Assembly: GCA_905373085.1 (NCBI GenBank)
Contig: CAJPRR010000001.1
Span: 1-59,690, forward strand
Direction of reading: 5' to 3'
Source of the DNA: an uncultured Selenomonas sp.
GTDB lineage: Bacteria > Bacillota > Negativicutes > Selenomonadales > Selenomonadaceae
DNA length: 59,690 bases
Shown: piece after piece, positions 51,122 to 58,738 of the stretch
Layout: each line of letters starts with the position of its first letter
Numbering within the stretch: position 1 is the first letter of the stretch
Notes under the pieces: generated by a model
What the model was told of the DNA's origin: nothing
Databases searched by the model: none
What the model saw: only the letters and a program-made list of their open reading frames with translations
Position numbers and translations under genes: made by a program

Positions 51122-51595
51122 ATGAGCGTCACAGGCATCGTCCTCTTCATCGTGTTCCTCCTCGTAAAAAGCCTGCTGGACAAGAAGAAAAAGGAGGCGC
51201 GGCGCGAGAAAACGCCCGAAGCCTCTGCCGCTCCAGCCGCAATGGGAAGAAGGCTTGAGGCGGCGCAGGCGCAGGTCGTGGCCGAGGATTCGGCAGAGGC
51301 GCGGGATCTGTTGCGCCGTTTCTTTGGCGGACGGGCGGCAGAGATTGAGGAGAGGGACGTACCGCGCGATGTGTTTTCAGGAATCGAGGCGACGCCTGCC
51401 GCCGCATCTTCCGCTTCGCTGCGTCATGCGGAAAAATGGGGGGAAGAGCTGCAGAATTCACAGGAAGGGACAGAGAAAAGCGGCGCCCTCGCGCTCGACC
51501 TTGCGTCTGCCGCCATGCTGCAGGCGGTCATGCTCGCCGAAGTCATCGGACGCCCCAAGGCGCAGCGAAGGCGAAGCCCCTATTTTCGCCCGTGA
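51122..51595 (+). CDS. Small membrane-anchored protein downstream of floA, function unknown
   Basis: 157 residues. One N-terminal transmembrane helix (about 3-19) is followed by KKKKEARREK, a charged region, and two short helical segments (SAEARDLLRRFFGG; LDLASAAMLQAVMLAEVIGR PK). I do not recognise a family. It starts 28 bases after floA behind gaaggagg, so it belongs to the nfeD-floA operon and may be a partner in the same membrane domain. Confidence 0.7.
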   Translation: MSVTGIVLFIVFLLVKSLLDKKKKEARREKTPEASAAPAAMGRRLEAAQAQVVAEDSAEARDLLRRFFGGRAAEIEERDVPRDVFSGIEATPAAASSASLRHAEKWGEELQNSQEGTEKSGALALDLASAAMLQAVMLAEVIGRPKAQRRRSPYFRP

Positions 51596-51637
51596 CGAGA
51601 AAGGATCTGAGGCATTTTCCAAGGGAGGATGAATCGT

Positions 51638-52507
51638 ATGGCAAGAGAAAAGATCGGCTTCATCGGCACGGGCGTCATGGGAAGCAGCATGGCGAGAAAT
51701 CTCATGAAGGCCGGTTATGCCGTCAGCGTCTACACGCGCACGAAGGAAAAGGCGCAGTCGCTTCTTGAAGACGGCGCATGCTGGGCGTCTTCGCCAAAAG
51801 AGTTGGCGAAAGAGACGGACGTCGTCATTTCCATCGTCGGCTACCCGAAGGACGTCGAGGAAATCTATCTGGGCGCCGAGGGCGTCCTTGCGGCGAAGGA
51901 AGGCGGCGTCGTCATCGACATGACGACGTCGAGTCCTGCGCTCGCCAAGAAGATTTTCGCTGCAGCGAAGGAAAAGGGCGTCGCCGCGCTCGATGCGCCC
52001 GTCTCGGGCGGCGACATCGGCGCGAGGGACGCGACGCTCGCCATCATGGTCGGCGGCGAGGCGAAAGTGTTCGAAAAGTGCAGAGATCTCTTCGCTGCCA
52101 TGGGAAAGGCCGCGCACTATTTCGGTGCGGCGGGCAGCGGGCAGTTCGTCAAGATGAGCAACCAGATCGCCATCGCCTCGAACATGCTCGGCGTCGCCGA
52201 GGCCATGGCATACGCGAAGAAGAGCGGCCTCGACGCCGGGGCGGTGCAGCGGACGATTGCGGGCGGCGCGGCAGGATCGTGGTCGCTGACAAATCTCGCG
52301 CCGAAGATGCTCGCGGGCGACTGGTCGCCGGGCTTCTTTATCAAGCATTTCCTCAAGGACATGCGCATCGCCGTCGAATCGGCTGAGGAGATGGGGCTTG
52401 ACCTCCCAGGGCTCAAGCTTGCCAAAAAGCTCTACGAGGAGCTTTCCGCGCGAGGCATGGAAGACTGCGGCACGCAGGCGATCTTTCGCTGGTACGAAGG
52501 AGAATGA
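51638..52507 (+). CDS. NAD(P)-dependent beta-hydroxyacid dehydrogenase (3-hydroxyisobutyrate dehydrogenase family)
   Basis: 289 residues. Rossmann motif GFIGTGVMGSSMARNL near the N-terminus, substrate-binding DAPVSGGDIGARDATLAIM, and the catalytic Lys in GSGQFVKMSNQI. The exact substrate (3-hydroxyisobutyrate, tartronate semialdehyde, glyoxylate or succinic semialdehyde) cannot be decided. ATG 51638 is nine bases from aagggagg; ATG 51629 is adjacent to that site. Confidence 0.93.
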   Translation: MAREKIGFIGTGVMGSSMARNLMKAGYAVSVYTRTKEKAQSLLEDGACWASSPKELAKETDVVISIVGYPKDVEEIYLGAEGVLAAKEGGVVIDMTTSSPALAKKIFAAAKEKGVAALDAPVSGGDIGARDATLAIMVGGEAKVFEKCRDLFAAMGKAAHYFGAAGSGQFVKMSNQIAIASNMLGVAEAMAYAKKSGLDAGAVQRTIAGGAAGSWSLTNLAPKMLAGDWSPGFFIKHFLKDMRIAVESAEEMGLDLPGLKLAKKLYEELSARGMEDCGTQAIFRWYEGE

Positions 52508-52528
52508 AGGCGCTTCTTTGCAGACGGT

Positions 52529-52930
52529 TCACTTCCTGCCGAAGGCGAAGAGCTTCACGGCGAGGAAGGTGACGGGAACGCCGAGGACGGCGGCGATGAC
52601 GAAGGCCGCGAGACTCGGAAAGCCGAGCCGGTTGTAGAAGAGCAAGACGATGATGTTCTGGATCAGATAGTTCGGAATGTAGGAGATCGCGAACTTCACG
52701 CACTTTTCGAGCGCCATTGGCTCGTGGAAGATCAAGCGGCTGTTGAGCGCGTAGGCAATGACGTTCGCGAGGATGTAGCCGATGTTGAACGCGAGGTTCG
52801 TATCGACGAGAAGTTCAAAAATCTTGGCGAGCAGGCTGCCGTTGAACGTGTTGAAGCAGCCGATGACGAGGAACAGCAGAAATTCGCGCGTGAAGAAGTG
52901 ACGGCGCACAGTTTTGAAAAATGCGGGCAT
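52529..52930 (-). CDS. GtrA-like membrane protein
   Basis: 133 residues, four transmembrane helices, with LLFLVIGCFNTFNGSLLAKI, NVIAYALNSRLIF and a final VTFLAVKLFAFGRK, the GtrA family pattern. Members flip polyprenyl-linked sugars or assist glycosyltransferases. The ATG follows aaaaggaga. It is convergent with the dehydrogenase gene and divergent from the chemoreceptor; a possible extended -10 (TGCTATACT) lies at 52967-52959 on the minus strand. Confidence 0.88.
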   Translation of the reverse strand: MPAFFKTVRRHFFTREFLLFLVIGCFNTFNGSLLAKIFELLVDTNLAFNIGYILANVIAYALNSRLIFHEPMALEKCVKFAISYIPNYLIQNIIVLLFYNRLGFPSLAAFVIAAVLGVPVTFLAVKLFAFGRK

Positions 52931-53028
52931 GGAAAGTCTCCTTTTGCTTGTTTTTGTCAGTATAGCATAAGAAGAGCCGGAGAGGGAAGGAAATGCGCTG
53001 CAGGGTATGACGGAAGAGGAGTGCAGAT

Positions 53029-54825
53029 ATGAAAGGAACGGTTGTGGCGACGTGGATGGACACGGCGCAGAAGCTTTGGGGCGGCGAGGCTGTCAGCGAG
53101 GCGTGCAGAGCGGCAGGTTGGGCGCAAGGGCGCATCTTCACTCCGCTGGAGGATGTGGCGGACAGCGAGATCCTTGCCTTTATTGACGCTTTGGCAAAGC
53201 GCATGGGGCAGACGTCGGACGCCCTTTGGTACGAGATGGGGCGCGACAACATCCTGACCTTTGCCGCCGTATATCCGTCCTTTTTTGAAGGCAAGAACAT
53301 CTATACGTTCCTTGCATCCATCTACAACGTGCATGTGGAAATCGTCAGGAAGATCCCGGGCGCGAATCCGCCGCTCTTGAAGATGACTCCGCTTTCCGAG
53401 CACGAGGCGGAGCTTCTCTACAAGTCGAAGCGCAGCCTCATTCCATACTTTCGCGGGCTGTTGAAGGGCGCGATCGACTACTTCAAGGAGCCGGTCGAGG
53501 TCAAGGCCGTCGAGGAAGGGAATGGCGTCTCACGTCTGCGCCTCTATTTCAAGGAGCGCATCTTGGAAAAAAGGCGCTTTGCACTGAACTGCATGCTGGG
53601 CGTTCTGACGCGCTCTCTGCCCGTAAAGTTCGCTCTCGTCTCTTTTGCAGCGGCGCTTGTGCTCAGCGTGTTTTCCTGGCTTTTCGGAGCATCGCCTGCG
53701 GTGTTCCTCTTCTCCTTCCTCATGGCGGGGGCAGGCGGCATCGGCGCTTTTTTGCTGCTTGCGCCGCTGCGTCTGCTGCGCCGCGAGATCATGTCCATCG
53801 CCGAGCATCGTTTCTCCGCCGATCTCGTGCTGACCTCGCGCGATGAATTCGAGGAGTTGGGGGAGCTTATCGACGCCTACAAGAAGTCAGTGCGTGCGGA
53901 CTTCACGGGCTTTCGCGGCATGGGCGACGAGCTCATCGCCTATGGCGGCAGGTTCAACGATCTTGCGAGCAACATGAGCCAAGCGTCCGCCCAGATCGCC
54001 GAGGTCGTCGACAGCGTGGCGGATGCGACGACGAAGAGCGCCGCTTCTACGGGGCAGGTGGCCGACCTGCTGCATCAGAACGTCGAGGCTCTGCAGCAGG
54101 TCGTCTCCTCGCAGGAGAAGAACAATCGGAGCCTTGTGGAAGCCGTGGACAATGTAGCGCACGGTTTCGACGGCGTGCGTGCCTCCAGCGATGCGCTCGG
54201 CAGGAGCATGGAAAAATTTGCCGCTGTGCGCGATGCCGCCGATTCCCTGAAGCAGGAGACGGAGAAGATCATTTCCATCGCCAACATGGTGACGGAGATT
54301 GCCTCGCAGACGAATCTGCTCGCCCTCAACGCCTCGGTCGAAGCGGCTCGCGCGGGCGAGCAGGGCAAGGGCTTCGCCGTCGTCGCGCAGGAGATCGGCA
54401 AGCTTGCCGCCGAATCGCGCGAGCAGGCGGATACGATCACCTCCGACGTGCGCAACATCACGCACATCATCAACGACGTCGTCGCGAGCATCGACACGGA
54501 ATACCATGCGCTCGGCAAGGAGAGCGGCGGCCTCGTGCAGGTCGTCGAGAGCAACAATGCCTTCGTCGCGAACATCCGCGAGGTGTCGGCGAGCATCGGC
54601 GGCATCATCGGGCGCCTCAACGAAGAGATGAGCCGCATGAATGACGCCATCGGCGAGGTGAAAAACGTCGCAGGCCTTTCCGAGGAGAATTCAGCCGCAG
54701 CGAAATCCGTCAACGAGACGGTGAGCGACCATCACGGAAAGCTGCAGGACATGATGGATAAGATCCAAGCATTCCAGAAGATCGCCGTATCGTTTTCAAG
54801 CGACCTCAAGAATTTCAAAATATGA
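53029..54825 (+). CDS. H-NOX-domain chemoreceptor (haem O2/NO sensor methyl-accepting protein)
   Basis: 598 residues. Residues 1-185 form an H-NOX domain starting MKGTVVATWMDT, colinear with the Caldanaerobacter protein: proximal haem ligand His102, the haem-propionate motif Tyr131-x-Ser133-x-Arg135, Pro115, and the distal Trp9, Asn74 and Tyr140 that stabilise bound O2. Two transmembrane helices (about 199-220 and 222-247) with a tiny loop follow, then a short linker and an MCP signalling domain with the hairpin tip EIASQTNLLALNASVEAARA near 423-442. The sensor is therefore cytoplasmic and membrane-tethered. It should control CheA through CheW. The start is behind agaggag. Confidence 0.96.
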   Translation: MKGTVVATWMDTAQKLWGGEAVSEACRAAGWAQGRIFTPLEDVADSEILAFIDALAKRMGQTSDALWYEMGRDNILTFAAVYPSFFEGKNIYTFLASIYNVHVEIVRKIPGANPPLLKMTPLSEHEAELLYKSKRSLIPYFRGLLKGAIDYFKEPVEVKAVEEGNGVSRLRLYFKERILEKRRFALNCMLGVLTRSLPVKFALVSFAAALVLSVFSWLFGASPAVFLFSFLMAGAGGIGAFLLLAPLRLLRREIMSIAEHRFSADLVLTSRDEFEELGELIDAYKKSVRADFTGFRGMGDELIAYGGRFNDLASNMSQASAQIAEVVDSVADATTKSAASTGQVADLLHQNVEALQQVVSSQEKNNRSLVEAVDNVAHGFDGVRASSDALGRSMEKFAAVRDAADSLKQETEKIISIANMVTEIASQTNLLALNASVEAARAGEQGKGFAVVAQEIGKLAAESREQADTITSDVRNITHIINDVVASIDTEYHALGKESGGLVQVVESNNAFVANIREVSASIGGIIGRLNEEMSRMNDAIGEVKNVAGLSEENSAAAKSVNETVSDHHGKLQDMMDKIQAFQKIAVSFSSDLKNFKI

Positions 54826-54837
54826 TTTTCAAAACGC

Positions 54838-54866
54838 TTGCTTTGTCTGACCGTGCATAGTATCAT
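54838..54866 (+). promoter_or_regulatory. Probable sigma-A promoter of rubredoxin
   Basis: TTGCTT (54838-54843) and TATCAT (54861-54866) with a 17-base spacer lie just after the chemoreceptor stop codon, about 58 bases before the rubredoxin ATG. Confidence 0.5.
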
Positions 54867-54923
54867 AGGAGCGTAAGCGGGGCGCTGCCCCGAAGATTTC
54901 ATTCTGACAAGGAGGAATTTCTT

Positions 54924-55085
54924 ATGAAAACTTGGACTTGTACGGTTTGCGGCTGGGTGTACGATGAGGCGAAGGGCGATCCCGATTACGATCTCGCACC
55001 GGGCGTTCCCTTCGCCGATCTGCCGGAGGACTTCGTCTGTCCCTTGTGCGGCGTGGGCAAGGATATGTTTGAGGAGCAAGCATAG
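54924..55085 (+). CDS. Rubredoxin
   Basis: 53 residues, a complete classical rubredoxin: TCTVCGWVYDEAKGDPDY and FVCPLCGVGKDMFE supply the four Cys (two CxxC) that hold one iron. It passes electrons to oxygen- or peroxide-reducing enzymes such as flavodiiron proteins or rubrerythrin in anaerobes. A strong aaggagga site precedes the ATG. Confidence 0.97.
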   Translation: MKTWTCTVCGWVYDEAKGDPDYDLAPGVPFADLPEDFVCPLCGVGKDMFEEQA

Positions 55086-55136
55086 CCTTTGCGCATGTTG
55101 ATAAATGGAGTTAATGATTTCATCAAAATTTGCGTG

Positions 55137-55149
55137 AATCAAATTGATT
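55137..55149 (+). promoter_or_regulatory. Palindrome overlapping the -35 of the mdh promoter
   Basis: AATCAAATTGATT has perfect 5-bp arms (AATCA/TGATT) and includes the TTGATT -35 hexamer, a position typical of repressor operators. Confidence 0.35.
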
Positions 55150-55172
55150 ATTCCTGTAAATTTTGGTATAAT
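55144..55172 (+). promoter_or_regulatory. Sigma-A promoter of malate dehydrogenase gene
   Basis: TTGATT at 55144-55149 and a perfect TATAAT at 55167-55172 with a 17-base spacer; the leader would be about 100 bases. Confidence 0.8.
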
Positions 55173-55277
55173 CAAAGACGATGAACTTGGAGCTTTATTT
55201 ATCCATCCAAGCCAAGGAGATGCGTCCTGCAAGTTACGGGGATGTCTCGCCGAATTTCAAAAGGAGGCAGATTTTAC

Positions 55278-56246
55278 ATGAAAGTGACAGTTGTTGGTGC
55301 AGGTAATGTCGGAGCTACCGTTGCGAACGTCCTTGCGACGAAGGCGTTCTGCAGCGAGGTCGTCCTCGTTGACATCAAGGAGGGCGTGCCCGAGGGCAAG
55401 GCCATCGACATCATGCAGACGGCGCACATGCTGAACTTTGACACGACGGTGAAGGGCGTCACGGCTCTGCCGGACGATCCGAACGGCTACGCCCCGACGG
55501 CGGGATCCGAGGTCGTCGTCATCACGTCCGGCATGCCGCGCAAGCCGGGCATGAGCCGCGAGGATCTGATCGGCGTCAACGCGAAGATCGTCAAGAGCGT
55601 CGTCGATCAGGCTCTGAAGTTCTCTCCCGATGCGTACTTCATCATCATCTCCAACCCGATGGACGCCATGACGTACTTGGCGCTCAAGGATTCGGGACTG
55701 CCGCGCAACCGCATTCTCGGTCAGGGCGGCATGCTCGACAGCAGCCGTTTCCGCTATTACCTGTCCGTCGCTCTGACGGAAGCCGGCTATCCTGCTACGC
55801 CGACGGACATCGACGGCATGGTGCTGGGCGGCCACAGCGACAAGACGATGGTGCCGCTCGTAAGCCACGCTACGCTGCGCGGCGTTCCCGTGACGCAGCT
55901 CCTCTCGAAGGAAGCCCTGACGGACGTCGTTGAGAAGACGAAGGTCGGCGGCGCAACGCTCACGAAGCTCCTCGGCACGTCCGCTTGGATGGCTCCGGGC
56001 GCTGCTGCGGCCATGATGGTCGAAGCGATCGCCCTCGATGCGAAGAAGCTCATTCCGTGCTGCGTCGGCTTGGACGGCGAGTACGGCGAGAAGGATCTCG
56101 CGATCGGCGTGCCCGTCATCCTCGGCAAGGGCGGCTGCGAGAAGATCATCGAGGTCAAGTTCTCCGACGAGGAGAAGGCGAAGTTCGCGGAGAGCGTCGC
56201 TGCCGCACGCAGCACGAACTCGAAGCTCGGCGATGCGCTGAAGTAA
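55278..56246 (+). CDS. mdh: Malate dehydrogenase (LDH-like type)
   Basis: 322 residues. The Rossmann loop VVGAGNVGATVANVLA begins the protein; MPRKPGMSREDL carries the substrate-binding arginines characteristic of malate rather than lactate dehydrogenases, and GGHSDKTMVPL holds the catalytic His. It interconverts malate and oxaloacetate with NAD, likely in the reductive succinate/propionate branch. ATG 55278 is behind aaggagg; the longer frame to 55242 is not conserved. Own promoter and terminator. Confidence 0.96.
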   Translation: MKVTVVGAGNVGATVANVLATKAFCSEVVLVDIKEGVPEGKAIDIMQTAHMLNFDTTVKGVTALPDDPNGYAPTAGSEVVVITSGMPRKPGMSREDLIGVNAKIVKSVVDQALKFSPDAYFIIISNPMDAMTYLALKDSGLPRNRILGQGGMLDSSRFRYYLSVALTEAGYPATPTDIDGMVLGGHSDKTMVPLVSHATLRGVPVTQLLSKEALTDVVEKTKVGGATLTKLLGTSAWMAPGAAAAMMVEAIALDAKKLIPCCVGLDGEYGEKDLAIGVPVILGKGGCEKIIEVKFSDEEKAKFAESVAAARSTNSKLGDALK

Positions 56247-56279
56247 GCTTTTCGCTGAAGCAACCTTTCATACGTCAAG

Positions 56280-56309
56280 AAGCTCCTGCATCCTGCGGGA
56301 GCTTTTTCC
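56280..56309 (+). terminator. Terminator of mdh
   Basis: An 11-bp stem (AAGCTCCTGCA with TGCGGGAGCTT, one G-U pair), three-base loop and a short T run (ttttt), 34 bases after the stop codon. Confidence 0.88.
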
Positions 56310-56310
56310 T

Positions 56311-56340
56311 TTGGGAAAAAGCCTTTTTCGACGATATAAG
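56311..56340 (+). promoter_or_regulatory. Candidate promoter before the gene at 56374
   Basis: TTGGGA (56311-56316) and TATAAG (56335-56340) with an 18-base spacer fit sigma-A weakly. The same stretch contains GACGATATAAG, shared with the promoter at 57850 and close to the sigma-D -10 consensus GCCGATAT, but no TAAA-like -35 is present. Confidence 0.35.
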
Positions 56341-56373
56341 AGCATGAAAACAAAAGGGAAAGGTTGTGGATGT

Positions 56374-57030
56374 ATGAAGGCTTTGGCAGGGAGATTCGCC
56401 GCCATCACGCTGGCGGCTGTCCTTCTTTGCGTTGGCGGCTATTGGTTCTTCTTTGCGGGCGGCAGCGCGCGGCTTCTTGCGGGCGGTGCGCATGAGGCGC
56501 CGAGCGCCTCGTCTCAGGAAAAGGCGCAGGAAGGAAAAGCGGCGAAGGGCGGCGAAGCGGCCGCCGTGGACGCCAAGGACGTGAAGGAAGCGCAGGAAAA
56601 GGCGAAGGAAGAAGCGGACAAGGAGAAGGAAAAGAAGGAAGGCAAGAGTCCGTATTCCCTGCAGGTCATGATCTTGGAGGCGAAGCGCGTCGAATCGATC
56701 GAAGGAGCGAAGGGGGACGGCCCGTTCCTCGTCGTCAAGGCCTCGATCGCGAACGCCGACAAGCAGCCCGTGAGCGTCGTGCCGCAGGGCATATCGCTCA
56801 CGGACAGCGATCAGGCTCGCCACAGCGTATCGAAGGACGGCATGGCGGCGCTCGCCGCGCGGCAGACGCCCGTGTTCAACGCCGTCGACATCCCGCCCGG
56901 CGCGGCAGCGACGGCGAGCCTCGTCTTCGAGCTTGACGCAGACGAGCATCCTTCCGTGCTGACGATTCAGCCCGCCGGCGGCGGCGACGTGATGAAGTTC
57001 CATCTGCCCGACAGCGTGAAAGGGATATGA
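56374..57030 (+). CDS. Membrane-anchored protein with a DUF4352-like domain
   Basis: 218 residues from ATG 56374 (MKALAGRFAAITLAAVLLCV), giving a transmembrane anchor or signal at about 8-27. A highly charged Lys/Glu/Ala linker (about 45-95) is followed by a beta-rich extracytoplasmic domain with FLVVKASIANADKQPVSVVP and GAAATASLVFELDADE, similar in pattern to DUF4352/Ig-like domains. ATG 56344 is upstream but would lie at or before the predicted transcription start. Function unknown. It ends at a bidirectional terminator. Confidence 0.75.
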   Translation: MKALAGRFAAITLAAVLLCVGGYWFFFAGGSARLLAGGAHEAPSASSQEKAQEGKAAKGGEAAAVDAKDVKEAQEKAKEEADKEKEKKEGKSPYSLQVMILEAKRVESIEGAKGDGPFLVVKASIANADKQPVSVVPQGISLTDSDQARHSVSKDGMAALAARQTPVFNAVDIPPGAAATASLVFELDADEHPSVLTIQPAGGGDVMKFHLPDSVKGI

Positions 57031-57057
57031 AAAAAGGAGCCGTCCGGCTCCTTTTTT
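57030..57057. terminator. Bidirectional terminator between convergent genes
   Basis: AAAAAAGGAGCC, GTCC loop, GGCTCCTTTTTT: a 6-bp GC-rich core flanked by A and T runs, which works on both strands for the gene ending at 57030 and the NERD gene ending at 57091. Confidence 0.92.
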
Positions 57058-57090
57058 CCTGCACGCAAAGCGAATGTTGCTGTGCGCGGG

Positions 57091-57786
57091 CTACAGTCGT
57101 TCCGCGAGCGCTGCGGCAATCGTCTTCTGCTCTTCATCGGACAGCGGGTGCTCGTCGGGAAAGTTCTTGATGTGATCGAGCACGTCTTCTTCCGACGTGT
57201 AGCAGCCCTCGATCTGTTCTTCGAACTCCGCGCGAGTGAAGCAGACGCTGCCGTCGATCCACGGGCGGACGCCGCAGGAGGCGAGGTACGACTGCAGCTC
57301 GCGGATGTTGCGCTTCATCTGCTGCAGGGGATTCTTCATAGGCACGCGATACGGCGTGCCCTTGCTGCCGACCTTGTGACGGATCCAGTCGCTGCCCGCT
57401 GTCGGCTCGATCTTGCCCGAGCGCGTCTTGACATCGACGATGAAGACGCCGTTCGCCCCGACGATGACGGCGTCGAGGTTCGTGCGCACGCCGATGCTTA
57501 CGTTCGTGAAGAGCTGGAAGGATTCGGGCAGGTTCTTGAGGAATGCGACTTTTTCCGAGCTTTTCCTCGTGGCCGCTCCGGGGCCGCGTGCACCGCTTCC
57601 CGCGGCCAGCGTGACGATGGCGAGGACGATTCCTGTGAAGATGTAGAGGGCGTAGGGATCCGGCTCAAGGAAGACGAGTCCTGCGAGCCAGAGCAGGAAG
57701 ACGACGAGGCAGACGGCCGCGAGGAAACGGTAGGTCAGCTGCGCTGCATTGGCCGGAAGCGTGTTTTGTGGCTGAACTGTGGTCAT
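57091..57786 (-). CDS. NERD-domain (nuclease-related) membrane protein
   Basis: 231 residues. Two transmembrane helices (about 20-40 and 45-63) precede a NERD domain with TNLDAVIVGANGVFIVDVKT, whose Asp and D-x-K residues correspond to the nuclease-fold active site. A C-terminal helical part follows (LLxHIKNFPDEHPLSDEEQ type). NERD proteins are suspected DNA or RNA processing enzymes; the substrate is unknown. The ATG follows aaaggaa. Confidence 0.88.
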   Translation of the reverse strand: MTTVQPQNTLPANAAQLTYRFLAAVCLVVFLLWLAGLVFLEPDPYALYIFTGIVLAIVTLAAGSGARGPGAATRKSSEKVAFLKNLPESFQLFTNVSIGVRTNLDAVIVGANGVFIVDVKTRSGKIEPTAGSDWIRHKVGSKGTPYRVPMKNPLQQMKRNIRELQSYLASCGVRPWIDGSVCFTRAEFEEQIEGCYTSEEDVLDHIKNFPDEHPLSDEEQKTIAAALAERL

Positions 57787-57849
57787 AAAGAGTTCCTTTC
57801 TTGGAGAAATCTAATAAGACAAAAAGCCTAAGAGGCATGGGTTCTTTAT

Positions 57850-57876
57850 TAAGGTGCAGACTGCTTTAGACGATAT
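57850..57876 (+). promoter_or_regulatory. Sigma-28 (SigD/FliA)-like promoter
   Basis: TAAG at 57850-57853, a 15-base spacer and GACGATAT at 57869-57876 differ from the Bacillus sigma-D consensus TAAA-N15-GCCGATAT at one base in each element. It lies 67 bases before the small gene at 57943. Confidence 0.55.
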
Positions 57877-57942
57877 AAGGGGCGTAAGGGAAAACGATTT
57901 TCCTTTATTGGAATCCTTTTTCATTTTCAGGAGGTGTCCGCC

Positions 57943-58224
57943 ATGATTGACAGGGTTGAAAAGATCGCGCGCATGAAGGGCGCCGTCTATGATGTACGTC
58001 GCCGCGAGGCGAAGGACGGCGAGAGCGGGAACAAGAAGGAAAACTTCAAGCGCATGCTCGCGTCGGCGATGGAGAAGAACAAGAAGGATCGCGAGGAAAA
58101 GGAGGAAGAGGCGGAGCACGACGCCTATCATCTCGATGTGCATCGCGCTACGCAGTCACTTTTCTATCGAAGCCGGCAGGCGCTCGACCTGCGAGGGCTT
58201 GCAAGCCGAATCCATGCTGGATGA
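57943..58224 (+). CDS. Small highly charged protein of unknown function
   Basis: 93 residues, ATG 57943 eight bases behind caggaggtg (GTG 57934 is part of that site). Lys/Glu/Arg-rich helix in the first 65 residues (KENFKRMLASAMEKNKKDRE), then HLDVHRATQSLFYRSRQALD. No family recognised. The sigma-D-like promoter directly upstream suggests expression with late flagellar genes. It overlaps tadA by 11 bases. Confidence 0.75.
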   Translation: MIDRVEKIARMKGAVYDVRRREAKDGESGNKKENFKRMLASAMEKNKKDREEKEEEAEHDAYHLDVHRATQSLFYRSRQALDLRGLASRIHAG

Positions 58225-58717
58225 CGTCGCCTTTATGAAGGAGGCGCTCAAGGAGGCGCAGGAGGCCTTCCGGGCAGGCGAGGTGCCCATCGGCGCCGTG
58301 CTCGTCGATGCGGATGGCGCGGTTGTCGCGCGTGCGCACAATATGCGCGAGACTTGGCACGACGGCACGGCGCATGCCGAGATCGTCGCCCTGCAGGAGG
58401 CTGCGAGGAAGCTCGGACGCTGGCGTCTTTCGGGGCTGACGCTCTACGTCACGGTCGAGCCTTGCCCGATGTGCGCGGGGGCGCTCGTCATGAGCCGCGT
58501 CGACCGCGTCGTCTACGGTGCGACGGACGCGAAGGCGGGCGCCTGCGAGTCGCTCTTCAACATCGTTCGCCATCCCGCGCTCAATCATCAGCTGGAGATG
58601 CGTGCGGGCGTTTTGGAAGACGAGTGCAGAGCCGTCATGAAGCGCTTCTTCAAGGAGCGGCGCAAGCGCGGCGCTTTGAAGAAGCGTACGAATCGAGCGT
58701 GCGATGCGCCCGAGTGA
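58214..58717 (+). CDS. tadA: tRNA-specific adenosine deaminase TadA
   Basis: 167 residues. Zinc ligands and catalytic Glu in TAHAEIVAL and PCPMCAGALVMSRV, plus GATDAKAGACESL, give the TadA rather than cytidine-deaminase pattern. It makes inosine at the wobble position of tRNA-Arg(ACG). ATG 58214 overlaps the upstream gene and has no strong ribosome site, so it is likely translated by coupling. Confidence 0.94.
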   Translation: MLDDVAFMKEALKEAQEAFRAGEVPIGAVLVDADGAVVARAHNMRETWHDGTAHAEIVALQEAARKLGRWRLSGLTLYVTVEPCPMCAGALVMSRVDRVVYGATDAKAGACESLFNIVRHPALNHQLEMRAGVLEDECRAVMKRFFKERRKRGALKKRTNRACDAPE

Positions 58718-58738
58718 GCGACTGCCTGTCTTGCTTCC

